A stretch of DNA of 64,000 bases from Sinorhizobium sp. 8-89 (GTDB lineage Bacteria > Pseudomonadota > Alphaproteobacteria > Rhizobiales > Rhizobiaceae): NCBI RefSeq assembly GCF_030124325.1, contig NZ_JASKLR010000001.1:460200-524199 (forward strand), given 5' to 3'. Of the stretch, positions 1 through 7,633 are shown one piece after another (the stretch's first letter is position 1; each line of letters begins with the position of its first letter). Made by a program: the position numbers and the translations under genes. Below the pieces are notes generated by a model. The model worked only from the letters and a program-made list of their open reading frames with translations. It ran no database searches and had not been told where the DNA came from.

Positions 1-1
1 C

Positions 2-1864
2 GTCGGCATTTCGCGCGATATCACCGACCGAAAAGCGGCAGAACGTTTGCTCGAAGGGCAGGCGCGACTGCTGGAGATGATAGCGAAGAGCGAGCCGCTC
101 GATCAGTTCTTCACCGATCTCATCCTGCTGATCGAGTTGCTGTTGCCTGGCGTCAAGGGTTCCATCCTGCTCCTCTCCGAGGACGGTCGGCATCTTATGC
201 ATGGCGCTGCCCCAAGCCTGGACGAGGTATTTTGCGCCACGATCGACGGCGTCGAAATCGGTCCAGCAGTCGGTTCGTGCGGAACGGCGGCGTGGCGCGG
301 TGAACAGGTCATCGTCTCGGACGTGTATTCTGATTCCTTGTGGGCGGGCTATGCAGATCTCGTGAAGCCTCATGGCTTTCGTTCCTGCTGGTCGACGCCG
401 ATTCATTCTCACGAAAGCAGGGTGCTTGGGACGTTCGCGCTCTACTCGCAGGAGGTCGGCGTTCCGAGCGAGCAGCAGAAGGAACTGATCGCCATGGCGA
501 CGCATCTCGCCGGGATCGCGATCGAACGCAAGCGAGCCGAAGACAGAATAAGCTTCATGGCGCACCACGATGCGCTGACGGGCCTTCCCAATCGCGTTCT
601 GTTCGAGGCGCAGGTGGCGGGTGTGCTCGAGGCAATTCGCGGCCGCGATCAGTGGGCCGTGCTGGCCTTTCTGGATCTCGACAATTTCAAGCTCATCAAT
701 GACAGTCTCGGGCATACGGCCGGCGACGACCTGCTGAAGGCTGTTGCCGAACGTATGCGCGCCGCAGTGCGCAAGTCGGACATGGTCGTGCGCGTCGGCG
801 GCGACGAGTTCATTCTTCTCTTGAACGGCCTTCCGACCGAGCGGGACATCGTCTTGTCCCGTCTAGAGGACATCCGGGCGGCCATTGCCGCGCCGGTTCA
901 GCTCAACGGCCGCAGCCTGCAGGTGACCTGCAGCATGGGTGTCGCCTGCTTTCCCAATCAGGGCCGAACAGTCAGCGAATTGCTTGCAAATGCCGACGCG
1001 GCGATGTACCGCGCAAAGGAACTCGGTCGCAACAACCTCCAGGTCTTTACCGAAGAGATGGCCGCCAAGGCCCACGAGAAGCTCTTGCGGCACGAGGAAC
1101 TGCGCGAAGCGATCGCCCGCAGTGAATTCCTCCTGCTTTTTCAGCCGCAGATGAACCTTGTGACCGGTCGTGTCTTCGCCGCAGAGGCGTTGTTGCGCTG
1201 GCAGCACCCGGTGCACGGTGTGATGTCGCCCGGTGCCTTCATCCCGCTGGCGGAGGAGACCGGCCTGATCGTGCCGATTGGCGATTGGGTGCTGAAAGCC
1301 GCATGCCGTCAGTGCAAGGCCTGGCAGGAAGCCGGTCTGCCGCCGTTGATTGTCAGTGTCAATGTTTCCGCTCGGCAGTTCCTCGAACGCAACTGGGCGG
1401 CCCGCGTGGCGGCCGTGCTCGCCGAAACCGGATTGGAGGCAGGTTACCTTGAACTCGAACTGACCGAGAGCCTGATCATGCAGGACGTGCCGGGCGCAAT
1501 AGCGACAATGCGTGAACTGGAGGCGATCGGCGTACATCTCGCGATCGACGACTTCGGAACCGGCTATTCGAGCCTCAGCGCGCTTAAACGATTCCCCGTG
1601 CAACGGCTGAAGATCGACCGCTCCTTTGTCGAGGACATTCCTTCCGATGTCGATGACAAGGCGATCACGTCGGCGATCATCTCGCTTGCGCAGAATCTCG
1701 GACTTCGCGTCATCGCCGAAGGCGTTGAAACGGAGGCGCAGGTCGATTTCCTGCGGCAGAGCGGTTGCGATGAGATTCAGGGCTATTTCTTCAGTCCGCC
1801 ACTGGTCGCCAAGGATTTCGAGGCGCTGCTCCGCCAGTCCGGGCTCCACGCTGAGGGCATCTGA
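2..1864 (+). CDS. PAS/GAF-GGDEF-EAL cyclic-di-GMP enzyme (5' partial)
   Basis: This is the 3' part of a bifunctional cyclic-di-GMP turnover protein. The frame is open to the window edge: the first codons read VGISRDITDRKAAE, the usual end of a PAS domain, so the TTG at 47 is not the true start. In order come a GAF sensor domain (about visible residues 15-165), a diguanylate cyclase domain with an intact GGDEF motif (RVGGDEF) preceded five residues earlier by an RxxD inhibitory site (RKSD), and an EAL phosphodiesterase domain with intact EALLR, ELTES, DDFGTGYSSL and AEGVE motifs. Both catalytic halves look competent, so the net activity cannot be predicted. No membrane segment is seen in the visible part. 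GAF input suggests a cytosolic small-ligand or redox sensor. Confidence 0.93.
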   Translation, partial: VGISRDITDRKAAERLLEGQARLLEMIAKSEPLDQFFTDLILLIELLLPGVKGSILLLSEDGRHLMHGAAPSLDEVFCATIDGVEIGPAVGSCGTAAWRGEQVIVSDVYSDSLWAGYADLVKPHGFRSCWSTPIHSHESRVLGTFALYSQEVGVPSEQQKELIAMATHLAGIAIERKRAEDRISFMAHHDALTGLPNRVLFEAQVAGVLEAIRGRDQWAVLAFLDLDNFKLINDSLGHTAGDDLLKAVAERMRAAVRKSDMVVRVGGDEFILLLNGLPTERDIVLSRLEDIRAAIAAPVQLNGRSLQVTCSMGVACFPNQGRTVSELLANADAAMYRAKELGRNNLQVFTEEMAAKAHEKLLRHEELREAIARSEFLLLFQPQMNLVTGRVFAAEALLRWQHPVHGVMSPGAFIPLAEETGLIVPIGDWVLKAACRQCKAWQEAGLPPLIVSVNVSARQFLERNWAARVAAVLAETGLEAGYLELELTESLIMQDVPGAIATMRELEAIGVHLAIDDFGTGYSSLSALKRFPVQRLKIDRSFVEDIPSDVDDKAITSAIISLAQNLGLRVIAEGVETEAQVDFLRQSGCDEIQGYFFSPPLVAKDFEALLRQSGLHAEGI

Positions 1865-2018
1865 GCTGTGTACCGGTGGTTGCAGAGCGCCGGTGCCATG
1901 ATTGTGATAGGAAGTTTGCTGACATCAGCTTCGTTCCAGCCGTAGATGCATAGCCCGCCACTCGAGAGGGCGAGGACAAGCATTAACACCGTTCAGTTCG
2001 CAACCCGACTTGAGAACC

Positions 2019-2063
2019 GATCACGATGATTTTGGATTGATTTAATGCGAAATCATCGTGATC
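2019..2063. repeat. Perfect 14-bp inverted repeat with 17-bp spacer
   Basis: The 14-base arm GATCACGATGATTT (2019-2032) is repeated as its exact reverse complement at 2050-2063. It lies in the 286-bp gap between the GGDEF/EAL gene and the L,D-transpeptidase gene. No T-run follows on either strand, so it is not a classical terminator. It resembles the short palindromic intergenic elements scattered through Sinorhizobium genomes, but could also act as a processing or 3'-end stabilising hairpin for the upstream transcript. I see no gene elsewhere in 1865-2150. Confidence 0.7.
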
Positions 2064-2150
2064 TTCCTGACCAGAGCGGAGAGGCGCGAATCGCCGATTG
2101 AGGTCGCGCCATCCCCTTCCGCTTGCTGCACTCAAACCCGTTAGAGTTCG

Positions 2151-2939
2151 ATGCCAACGCTGTCCAATTTTTCCCGCCGCCAGTTTCTCCGCACATCCGG
2201 ACTAGCAGTCGTCTCCGCCGGGCTTGCGAGTTGCACGTCGTCAATGAACACGGACCGCTTTCGGCAACAAACCGCGCCGGTTTTCCGCAATCCCGCGCTG
2301 GAGGGACGCTGGATCGATCCACGTACCGGAGCGTTCTTGGAAGGGCCTGTTGACGAGGGGTCGCTGCCGACCGGCCTGCCGCCGCAAGACCCCTACTACT
2401 CGGCAATTTACGCTGCGGTAGACGATGGCGGCTACCAGGTTCCGGCGGTGCCTTATCAGGAGATCGACGCTCGATTTTATCGCCAGGAAGTCGATGATCC
2501 ATTTGGCGAGCAGCCGGGCACGATCGTGGTCGACACCGCCGATCGCTTTCTCTATCTGGTTCAGCCGGGCGGAAGGGCCATGCGTTACGGCGTAGGGCTC
2601 GGCCGTGAAGGCTTTGCCTGGTCGGGACGCGGGGTCATTCAGTGGAAGCAGAGGTGGCCGAAATGGACGCCGCCGGGTACGATGATCGAACGCCAGCCAG
2701 AGCTCGCGCGCTATTCGGAAAGCGCCGGTGGCATGCCGCCTGGCTTGAACAACCCGCTCGGCTCACGCGCGCTCTATATCTTCCAGAACGGCCAGGACAC
2801 CTTGTACCGCGTACACGGTACGCCGGAGTGGCAATCTATCGGCAAGGCTGTTTCTTCCGGCTGCGTGCGCATGCTCAACCAGGACGTGATGGACCTCTAC
2901 GATCGCGTCCGCGGCAAGGCCCCGATCCTCGTCATCTAG
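2151..2939 (+). CDS. L,D-transpeptidase (YkuD family), Tat/lipoprotein signal
   Basis: A 262-residue enzyme predicted to make 3-3 peptidoglycan crosslinks or attach lipoproteins to peptidoglycan. The N terminus has a twin-arginine motif (SRRQFLR, residues 8-14), a hydrophobic stretch and a lipobox-like LASC ending at Cys28, so export to the periplasm and possibly lipid anchoring are likely. The YkuD domain covers about residues 122-262 and contains the catalytic signature: His222 (VHGTPEW) and Cys238 in SSGCVRM. The family also has a longer N-terminal spacer in rhizobia, as here. The ATG at 2151 is chosen because it keeps the Tat signal intact. It stands alone, convergent with ohrR. Confidence 0.92.
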   Translation: MPTLSNFSRRQFLRTSGLAVVSAGLASCTSSMNTDRFRQQTAPVFRNPALEGRWIDPRTGAFLEGPVDEGSLPTGLPPQDPYYSAIYAAVDDGGYQVPAVPYQEIDARFYRQEVDDPFGEQPGTIVVDTADRFLYLVQPGGRAMRYGVGLGREGFAWSGRGVIQWKQRWPKWTPPGTMIERQPELARYSESAGGMPPGLNNPLGSRALYIFQNGQDTLYRVHGTPEWQSIGKAVSSGCVRMLNQDVMDLYDRVRGKAPILVI

Positions 2940-2984
2940 GCGCCGGAGCGTCGTCATTCGGTTGAGAGGCGGGCGCGAGCCCGA

Positions 2985-3461
2985 TCAGCTTTCCTGATGG
3001 CTACTGCCCAGTCGTTGGGTCAAGCGATGCAGCGCCTCGCGCAACTCGCGGACTTCCTCCAAAGTGCATCCGCTTGCCTTGCCGATCTCGGCGAGGATGC
3101 CAAAGGCTTCGGCCTTCAGATCCTGGCCCTTTTCGGTGAGACTGACGATTACCTGTCGCTCGTCGCCGGGATCGCGCAATCGACTTACATAACCCGCCGC
3201 CTCCAATCGCTTTAACAAGGGCGAAAGCGTGCCGGAATCGAGCCCCATTTCCTCGCCGATCCGTTTCACCGTCATGCGATCCTGCTGCCATAGAGCGAGC
3301 AGGACGAGATACTGCGGATAGGTGAGGCCAAAACGGTCAAGCAGCGGCTTGTAGGTGCGGTTGAAAGCGTGCCCCGCCGAATAGACTGCGAAGCAGAGCT
3401 GCTGGCCAAGCGTCAGCGCCTCATCGGGTATTGCCTCAAATTTTGCCGCCTTGGTAGTCAT
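2985..3461 (-). CDS. ohrR: OhrR, MarR-family organic peroxide sensor/repressor
   Basis: A 158-residue winged-helix MarR-family repressor. The conserved reactive cysteine of one-Cys OhrR proteins is seen at Cys23 (QLCFAVYSA), and the helix-turn-helix and wing are at about residues 58-105 (RIGEEMGLDSGTLSPLLKRLE, then DPGDERQVIVSLT). Known members release DNA when this cysteine is oxidised by organic hydroperoxides. It is transcribed divergently from ohr with a 114-bp AT-rich region between them, the standard arrangement for autoregulation plus control of ohr. Confidence 0.93.
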   Translation of the reverse strand: MTTKAAKFEAIPDEALTLGQQLCFAVYSAGHAFNRTYKPLLDRFGLTYPQYLVLLALWQQDRMTVKRIGEEMGLDSGTLSPLLKRLEAAGYVSRLRDPGDERQVIVSLTEKGQDLKAEAFGILAEIGKASGCTLEEVRELREALHRLTQRLGSSHQES

Positions 3462-3493
3462 GATTGCATTGTCGCAAATTCAAGGCGGTAATG

Positions 3494-3540
3494 CAATTTG
3501 CAAAATTAATTTGCGCGCAATTTAATTTTACGATATGCAA
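3494..3540. promoter_or_regulatory. Probable OhrR operator region between ohrR and ohr
   Basis: The divergent intergenic region holds a strongly AT-rich block. At 3503-3512 is the perfect palindrome AAATTAATTT, embedded in GCAAAATTAATTTGC, and a related AATTTAATTTTA follows at 3519-3530. Known OhrR operators are AT-rich dyads with AATT half-sites, and the position between divergent ohrR and ohr fits. Assignment to OhrR is by context and motif type. Confidence 0.7.
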
Positions 3541-3575
3541 TGACCATCAGCAACGACCACACGAAGGAGACTGCC

Positions 3576-3998
3576 ATGCCTATCCTCTATCGCACCACCG
3601 CCTCGGCAACCGGCGGCCGCGCCGGCCAGGCCAAGAGCGCCGACGGTATCCTTGACGTTACTCTCACTGTCCCGAAGGAGCTTGGCGGCGACGGCGCCCG
3701 TGGCACCAACCCGGAACAGCTCTTTGCAGCCGGCTATTCCGCCTGCTTCCTCGGCGCGTTGAAATTCGTTGCCGGCAAGGAAAAGGTAAAGCTTCCGGAA
3801 GACACGAAAGTGACGGGTACGGTCGGAATCGGCCCGCGTGAAGACGGCACGGGTTTCGGCATTGATGCAGCGCTCGAAATTTCTTCGCCCGGCGTCGACA
3901 AGGCCGTGCTCGAGGATCTGGTCCAGAAGGCGCACGTGGTCTGCCCTTACAGCCATGCGACCAAGGGAAATATCGATGTAAAGCTGACGGTGGCTTGA
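3576..3998 (+). CDS. ohr: Organic hydroperoxide resistance protein Ohr
   Basis: A 140-residue OsmC/Ohr-family thiol peroxidase that reduces organic hydroperoxides, with lipoyl proteins as electron donors in characterised members. The two redox cysteines are present: Cys57 ([10 protein letters not shown]) and Cys123 ([12 protein letters not shown]). Length matches the family exactly. The ATG at 3576 is preferred over 3540 because AAGGAGA lies 6-7 bases upstream of it and the protein then begins with the typical MPILYRTTA. It is divergent from ohrR and presumably induced when OhrR is oxidised. Confidence 0.96.
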   Translation: MPILYRTTASATGGRAGQAKSADGILDVTLTVPKELGGDGARGTNPEQLFAAGYSACFLGALKFVAGKEKVKLPEDTKVTGTVGIGPREDGTGFGIDAALEISSPGVDKAVLEDLVQKAHVVCPYSHATKGNIDVKLTVA

Positions 3999-4026
3999 AA
4001 CGAAACGCGCTTGCAGTTTTCGTCTT

Positions 4027-4053
4027 GAAGCCCGGGGAGATACTCCGGGCTTC
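4027..4053. terminator. Hairpin between convergent ohr and phnA-like genes
   Basis: GAAGCCCGG (4027-4035) pairs perfectly with CCGGGCTTC (4045-4053) around a 9-base loop, in the gap between two convergent genes. No clear T-run follows on either strand, so intrinsic termination is uncertain. It may protect 3' ends. Confidence 0.45.
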
Positions 4054-4075
4054 AGATGTAAGACGGCGGGTCGCC

Positions 4076-4288
4076 TCAAGCCTTCTTGAGGAATTCGGTG
4101 CGCAGCACCAGTCCCTTTATCTTTTCGACCCGGCATTCCACTTCGTCCGGATCGCCGGTCAGGCGGATGCCCTTCACCAGCGTGCCACGTTTCAGCGTGG
4201 TGGAGGTTCCTTTCACCTTCAGATCCTTGATCAGCGTGACATTGTCGCCGTCCTTGAGGATGGCGCCGTTCGAATCCTTGGCTTCCAC
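4076..4288 (-). CDS. PhnA/YjdM-type small protein (alkylphosphonate utilisation family)
   Basis: A 70-residue protein consisting only of the C-terminal PhnA/YjdM domain: VEAKDSNGAILKDGDNVTLI, then KVKG and VKGIRLTGD near the middle, ending in LRTEFLKK. E. coli YjdM has an additional N-terminal zinc ribbon that is absent here, as in many alphaproteobacterial homologues. The family name is historical and a role in phosphonate use is not established. The GTG at 4288 is chosen because AAAGGA lies six bases upstream; an ATG at 4327 would add an unlikely proline-rich head. It follows the HerA-like ATPase gene on the same strand with a gap of about 90 bp. Confidence 0.8.
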   Translation of the reverse strand: MEAKDSNGAILKDGDNVTLIKDLKVKGTSTTLKRGTLVKGIRLTGDPDEVECRVEKIKGLVLRTEFLKKA

Positions 4289-4377
4289 AGTCAATCCTTT
4301 CTGGGCCGCAGGATGCGGTCTGGGCAATGCGTTGGGAAATCGCGAGCCGGGGGCGCTCGCATCGTTGGCGTGCCGCT

Positions 4378-5940
4378 CTATCGCTTTAGGCTGCCGAGAA
4401 TGCCACGCACCAGGGCGCGGCCGACCTGTGTCGCGACCGTGCGGGCAACGGATTTCATCGCCGCCTCGACGATCGTTTCGCGCTGATAGCCGGAGGAGCG
4501 CGGCCGTGCCTGCTTGCCGGAGGGCTCCTTTGGCTCGTCGTCGCCGAAACCGGGCAGGGTCCAGCGTCCGCCGCCGGACGTCTCTTCCGCAGACCGTTCC
4601 TCCGCTTGCCGCGCGGCTTCGGCCTGCTCGGCGGCTTTCGCCGCGCGTTTAGCTAGCAGCTCGTAAGCCGATTCCCGATCGAAATTCTCGTCATAGAGTC
4701 CGCGCACCGGGCTGACATCGATCACCTTTTGCCGTTCGGCCTCCGTCAGCGGACCGAGTCGCGATGCCGGCGGGCGAATCAGGGTCCTTTCGACCATGGA
4801 CGGCGAGCCCTTGCCTTCGAGCGTCGAAATGAGCGCTTCGCCGGTGCCGAGATTGGTGATCACCTCGGCGCAGTTGAACTCCGGATTGGGGCGGAAGGTA
4901 TCTGCGGCGGTCTTCACCGCCTTCTGTTCGCGCGGTGAATAGGCGCGCAACGCATGCTGGACACGATTGCCGAGCTGCGCCAGCACCGTTTCCGGAACAT
5001 CGAGTGGGTTCTGCGTCACGAAGTATACGCCGACGCCCTTGGAACGGATCAGGCGCACCACCTGTTCGACGCGCTCGACGAGCACCTTCGGTGCGTCGTT
5101 GAAGAGCAGATGCGCTTCGTCGAAGAAGAACACCAGCTTCGGCTTGTCCGGATCGCCGACTTCCGGCAGTTCCTCGAAAAGTTCGGAGAGGAGCCAAAGC
5201 AGGAAGGTCGCGTAGAGCCTCGGGTTCATCATCAGTTTGTCGGCGGCAAGCACCGAGATCGCACCGCGCCCGTCATTGGTGGTCCGCATGATGTCGGTGA
5301 TCTTCAGCGCCGGTTCGCCGAAGAAATGCTCCGCGCCCTGCTGCTCGAGAATCAGTAGCTCGCGCTGGATCGAACCGACCGACGACTTGGAAATGAAGCC
5401 GAACTGGTTGGAAAGCTCGCTTGCATTCTCGCCCATGTAGTTGAGCAGGGCCTGGAGGTCCTTGAGGTCAAGGAGCGGCAGCCCCCCCTCGTCGGCGATC
5501 TTGAAGGCGATGTTCAGCACACCTTCCTGAGCGTCGCTGGCGTTCATCAAGCGAGACAGGAGCAGCGGTCCCATCTCGGAGATGGTCGTGCGTACCCTGT
5601 GACCCTTCTCGCCGTAGAGGTCCCAGAAGATCACCGGAAATTCCTGGAAGTCGTAAGGTGAAAGGCCAATCTGCTCGGCGCGCTTGACAAGGAAATCCTT
5701 CGGTTCGCCCATCGCGCCGATGCCGGAAAGATCGCCCTTGACGTCGGCGCAGAAGACCGGGACGCCGGCACTGGAAAATCCTTCCGCCAGGATCTGCAGC
5801 GTCACGGTCTTGCCGGTGCCGGTCGCACCGGTGATCAGCCCGTGGCGGTTGCCGAATTTCAGCTCCAGATATTCGCCCTTGTTGATCGAATCGTCCGGCT
5901 TGCGGCTGGTTCCGATATAGAGCTTGCCGTCTTGCAGCAT
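4378..5940 (-). CDS. HerA-like helicase/ATPase (DUF853 family)
   Basis: A 520-residue P-loop ATPase of the HerA/FtsK-like superfamily. Walker A is at residues 38-45 (GATGTGKT) and Walker B at about 269-275 (LVFFFDEAH). A conserved arginine/glutamine region (FVTQNPLDVPETVLAQLGNRVQHALRA) matches the DUF853 family typified by E. coli YjgR. The C-terminal 60-80 residues are Ala/Glu-rich, coiled-coil-like and poorly conserved. The family's cellular function is not well known; it is a soluble hexameric-type ATPase by homology. The gene is divergent from the DUF gene at 6232. Confidence 0.9.
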   Translation of the reverse strand: MLQDGKLYIGTSRKPDDSINKGEYLELKFGNRHGLITGATGTGKTVTLQILAEGFSSAGVPVFCADVKGDLSGIGAMGEPKDFLVKRAEQIGLSPYDFQEFPVIFWDLYGEKGHRVRTTISEMGPLLLSRLMNASDAQEGVLNIAFKIADEGGLPLLDLKDLQALLNYMGENASELSNQFGFISKSSVGSIQRELLILEQQGAEHFFGEPALKITDIMRTTNDGRGAISVLAADKLMMNPRLYATFLLWLLSELFEELPEVGDPDKPKLVFFFDEAHLLFNDAPKVLVERVEQVVRLIRSKGVGVYFVTQNPLDVPETVLAQLGNRVQHALRAYSPREQKAVKTAADTFRPNPEFNCAEVITNLGTGEALISTLEGKGSPSMVERTLIRPPASRLGPLTEAERQKVIDVSPVRGLYDENFDRESAYELLAKRAAKAAEQAEAARQAEERSAEETSGGGRWTLPGFGDDEPKEPSGKQARPRSSGYQRETIVEAAMKSVARTVATQVGRALVRGILGSLKR

Positions 5941-6193
5941 GTGGGCCTGATCTCCGTTTTGCCTATGAAAGCGGGCATTTCGTTGCGCTGCGTCGTCACT
6001 GAAATAGCGCTCATTTCTGTTATAGGCGGTGCAATCAGGCGCGGCAACCGTTGCTCGATCGAGTGCGTTGCCAAGGGCGACGGTCCGTGAAACGATACGC
6101 TTGGGTGCGCGCCTCCTCTCGACTAGGGTGATGGCCGCAGCCTCGTCATGAGTTGTTCATCGTCGCTTGTTATTTCGGAGGCGATCATTTACC

Positions 6194-6209
6194 TTGACGT
6201 CAACGTCAA
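6194..6209. promoter_or_regulatory. Perfect inverted repeat TTGACGT-CA-ACGTCAA, candidate operator
   Basis: A 7+2+7 perfect dyad sits 22 bases upstream of the ATG at 6232 and just ahead of its ribosome binding site. The sequence type resembles dyads bound by some MerR-family regulators (LiuR-type). Because the ribosome binding site follows immediately, it would lie in or at the start of the transcribed leader, where a bound protein could block elongation or initiation. The cognate regulator is not identified. Confidence 0.5.
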
Positions 6210-6231
6210 AAAAACAATCGAGGAGATTTCC

Positions 6232-6624
6232 ATGAGTGAGCTGGTCACCCGCGTGGCGGAGAATGTCGGTATCGAGCCTGCAACGGCCGAGAAGGCAGTT
6301 GGTATGATTCTCGGCTTCCTGCAGCGCGAGGCGGCGGAAGGTCCGGTTGCCAAGATGATCGAAGCGATCCCGGGCGCGCCGGAACTGGTCGCCCAATACA
6401 ACGGTGAAGGCAGCAACGGCGGCGGTCTGCTCGGTGGTCTGATGTCGGCGATCGGTGGCGGCGGTGTCATGGCGCTCGGCCAGCAGTTGATGAGCCAGGG
6501 CCTCGGCATGGGCGAAATCACCTCGCTCGCCAAGGAAACGATCGCTTTCGCCAAGGAAAAGGCCGGCGACGAGGTTGTCGATGAGGTCGTCGCCTCGGTT
6601 CCGGGTCTCAGCCAGTTCGTCTGA
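6232..6624 (+). CDS. Small Gly/Ala-rich protein, DUF2267/DUF937-like
   Basis: A 130-residue protein with no signal peptide. It has an N-terminal helical part (SELVTRVAENVGIEPATAEKAVGMILGFLQREA), a glycine-rich middle (GGLLGGLMSAIGGGGVMALGQQL) and a C-terminal helix ending in VASVPGLSQFV. This layout resembles small DUF2267/DUF2780-type proteins of unknown function, often encoded alone in Proteobacteria. The start is chosen at 6232 (GAGGAGA about seven bases upstream) rather than 6148. A strong terminator follows, so it is probably monocistronic. Confidence 0.72.
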   Translation: MSELVTRVAENVGIEPATAEKAVGMILGFLQREAAEGPVAKMIEAIPGAPELVAQYNGEGSNGGGLLGGLMSAIGGGGVMALGQQLMSQGLGMGEITSLAKETIAFAKEKAGDEVVDEVVASVPGLSQFV

Positions 6625-6649
6625 TCGATTCGGCCCCCATAAAACAGCC

Positions 6650-6683
6650 AGCACCCGCCGGAGTGACCCGACGGGTGCTTTTT
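6650..6683 (+). terminator. Rho-independent terminator after the DUF gene
   Basis: AGCACCCG (6650-6657) pairs with CGGGTGCT (6672-6679), followed by TTTTT in the plus direction. It sits 26 bases after the stop codon at 6624. Confidence 0.88.
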
Positions 6684-6717
6684 ATTGTCTGGTCGTAAGC
6701 CTCACCGATGCCGTCAC

Positions 6718-7551
6718 CTAGGCCGCTTTGTCCCATTCGGGGGCCAAGCCCGCGGGGCTGACGATCCGGCCGTCGGGACGCGCAAGCTTGCGGATCTCAG
6801 CCATTTCCTCCGGTGTCAGTGCGAAATCGAAGATCGCGAAATTTTCCTTGAGCCGGGCCTCCGTCGCCGTCTTCGACAGCGCGACCACATCCTTCTGCTG
6901 CACGAGCCAGCGCAAGGCCACTTGTGCCGCCGTCTTGCCGTGGCGCGCGCCGATGTCCCTGAGGAGCGGATCGGAGGGTATCTTGCCGTTGGCCATGGCA
7001 TAGTAGGCGGTCAGTGACATGCCTAGCCGGCGCGCGGCTTGCAGGACCTTCGTCTGGTCGAGATAGGGGTGATATTCCACCTGATTCGTTGCGATCGGCG
7101 CATCGCTCAACAGGACGGCTTCCTCCATCTGGGCGATGTTGAAGTTGCTGACGCCGATATGGCGTACCTTGCCGGCCTTCTGCACTTCGTTGAGCGCGCC
7201 GATGCGCTCGGCCATTGGCACGTCGCTGCCCGGCCAGTGGAGGAGGAGAAGATCCACGTAGTCTGTCTTCAGCTTTTTCAGGCTCTCGTCCACGGAGGCG
7301 AGGAACGCGTCGTGGCGATAATTGTCGACCCACACCTTCGTCGTCAGAAAAATATCCGCGCGCCGAACGCCCGATTGGTGGATGGCCTCGCCGACTTCGG
7401 CCTCGTTGCCGTAGATCTGCGCCGTGTCGACATGGTGGAAGCCGAGCTTGAGCGCTCCCGGCAGGATGCGGAGGACATCGGCGCCTGGCATGCGGAAGGT
7501 ACCGAAACCGAGGGCGGGAATATTGGCGCCGTTGGAATTGACTGCATGCAT
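6718..7551 (-). CDS. Aldo/keto reductase
   Basis: A 277-residue NADPH-dependent aldo/keto reductase of the 2,5-diketo-gluconate reductase-like group. The catalytic tetrad is recognisable: Asp and Tyr in HHVDTAQIYGNEAEVG, Lys in FLTTKVW and His in LLLHWPG, and cofactor residues are in the C-terminal ALSKTATEARLKEN region. Substrate cannot be told from sequence. The ATG at 7551 has AAGGAG about eight bases upstream and gives the usual N terminus (MHAVNSNGANIPALGFGTF). It lies 82 bp downstream of the MFS exporter gene on the same strand and is probably cotranscribed with it. Confidence 0.92.
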   Translation of the reverse strand: MHAVNSNGANIPALGFGTFRMPGADVLRILPGALKLGFHHVDTAQIYGNEAEVGEAIHQSGVRRADIFLTTKVWVDNYRHDAFLASVDESLKKLKTDYVDLLLLHWPGSDVPMAERIGALNEVQKAGKVRHIGVSNFNIAQMEEAVLLSDAPIATNQVEYHPYLDQTKVLQAARRLGMSLTAYYAMANGKIPSDPLLRDIGARHGKTAAQVALRWLVQQKDVVALSKTATEARLKENFAIFDFALTPEEMAEIRKLARPDGRIVSPAGLAPEWDKAA

Positions 7552-7633
7552 GGAAAAGCTCCTTGGTTTGGAGAGGCCCGGCAAGATGCCGGGCGAATTC
7601 GACATTCTATACTTGTGGTGGCAGAACGAAGGT

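Noticed and set aside
863..1849. A 328-codon open frame on the minus strand
   Set aside because: It is antisense to the EAL domain, has no family motif and reflects high GC third positions of the real gene.
6193..6221. CTTGAC as a sigma-70 -35 box for the DUF gene
   Set aside because: No acceptable -10 sequence lies 16-18 bp downstream; the ribosome binding site occupies that place.
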